A stretch of 63,657 bases of DNA. It comes from Helicobacter_D ganmani. Its GTDB lineage: Bacteria; Campylobacterota; Campylobacteria; Campylobacterales; Helicobacteraceae. The translations under genes were made by a program, and so were the position numbers. The notes beneath the pieces were generated by a model that worked only from the letters and a program-made list of their open reading frames with translations, had not been told where the DNA came from and searched no databases. The stretch lies in assembly GCF_965138225.1 (NCBI RefSeq), contig NZ_CBCSAX010000012.1; one strand, given 5' to 3'. Shown piece after piece: positions 63,442 through 63,657 of this stretch. Numbering within the stretch: the first letter of the stretch is position 1; every line of letters starts with the position of its first letter.

Positions 63442-63468
63442 ATTCTAAAGTAAAAAGAAGGATTCTTA

Positions 63469-63559
63469 ATGCAAAATACAATCTGCCAAATCTGCGGTAT
63501 GCCCCTTACTTCCAAAGAACAAATGGGCTTAGAAAAGGACGGAAGCGTGAGTTTTGATG
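63469..63559 (+). pseudogene. Truncated zinc-ribbon gene fragment (copy 3)
   Basis: ATG 63469, preceded by GAAGGATTCTTA, reads MQNTICQICGMPLTSKEQMG then LEKDGSVSFD, closely matching the first 30 codons of the gene at 48002. After 63559 the match stops and unrelated sequence (reverse strand of another gene) begins. The second zinc-binding pair is missing. Confidence 0.75.
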
Positions 63560-63657
63560 CGAACCATATAAGTATTTTTTTCTCTTTGTTCATAAATTCC
63601 ATAAGGCACACGAATTGCCTTGAAAGTAACCTCGTCTAGTTTGCCGTTTTTAAAATC
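63560..63657 (-). pseudogene. N-terminal fragment of a sulfite/nitrite reductase-like gene, cut at the junction
   Basis: Read on the minus strand from the window edge, the frame gives DFKNGKLDEVTFKAIRVPYG then IYEQREKNTYMVRI, a pattern typical of the N-terminal part of sirohaem nitrite/sulfite reductases. It then runs into the reversed zinc-ribbon fragment and stops (KTHASVLF, stop). The gene's start is beyond the window. The family call rests on a short stretch. Confidence 0.45.

Noticed and set aside
1..63657. Search for tRNA, rRNA, CRISPR arrays and insertion sequences
   Set aside because: I saw no cloverleaf-like stretch with the conserved T-arm in any gap, no regularly spaced direct repeats, no transposase motif and no terminal inverted repeats. 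A tool-based scan could still find a tRNA I missed.

Overview
The window looks like chromosome of an AT-rich member of the Campylobacterota, most likely an enterohepatic Helicobacter. Gene neighbourhoods familiar from Helicobacter are present: bamD-lon, minD-minE-(..)-dprA, csd5-like-aroE, and ftsI-fliE-flgC-flgB behind a sigma-54 promoter. Arginine (argB, argD) and purine (purM) biosynthesis genes, PEP carboxylase and an E. coli-type Cca set it apart from H. pylori. Both ends of the window cut genes. I found no rRNA, tRNA, CRISPR array or insertion sequence.

Layout. 0-23 kb is mostly housekeeping: the N-terminal part of a chemoreceptor, miaA-proC-fliW, bamD-lon-rnhB, minD-minE, a YibQ-like deacetylase, a WD40 protein and dprA, then argB, cca-hpf, aroE with a Csd5-like SH3 cell-shape protein, purM and ppk. 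23-33 kb is a surface-variation zone with three long homopolymeric G/C tracts, two of them next to an unresolved base. One is inside a radical-SAM gene. One is in the spacer or upstream part of a lipoprotein promoter. One is inside a glycosyltransferase gene that is out of frame at the length shown. The glycosyltransferase is followed by a polysaccharide deacetylase and preceded by a 45-codon membrane-protein gene coupled to it by ATGA. 33-48 kb is again core: ileS, a large AsmA-like periplasmic protein, malic enzyme, ftsI and the rod/basal-body genes, an alcohol dehydrogenase, argD and ppc.

48-63.6 kb is an accessory island. It starts with an intact small zinc-ribbon gene and an arsP-arsR operon with a clear inverted-repeat operator. 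An ANT(6)-like aminoglycoside nucleotidyltransferase, a ClbS/DfsB-like protein and a DUF3781 protein follow. The rest is defence: a GmrSD-type DUF262/DUF1524 enzyme with a broken EVE-domain gene behind it, then a type I restriction-modification locus (hsdM, hsdS, hsdR). Into that locus are inserted a HEPN-type Abi gene, a small two-helix membrane protein, a DUF3644 HEPN gene interrupted by one amber codon, and a YafQ-type toxin-antitoxin pair. A frameshifted BspA-like surface-protein gene follows.

The 5' end of the zinc-ribbon gene recurs twice as truncated fragments, at 54064 and 63469. They bracket the restriction-modification cargo exactly, and the second is fused to a beheaded gene on the other strand. 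This suggests the fragments are recombination scars or an integration hotspot. The best candidates for something not yet described are this boundary repeat and the two-helix-membrane-protein plus DUF3644 pair. The tract-switched lipoprotein promoter next to peroxiredoxin is a third.
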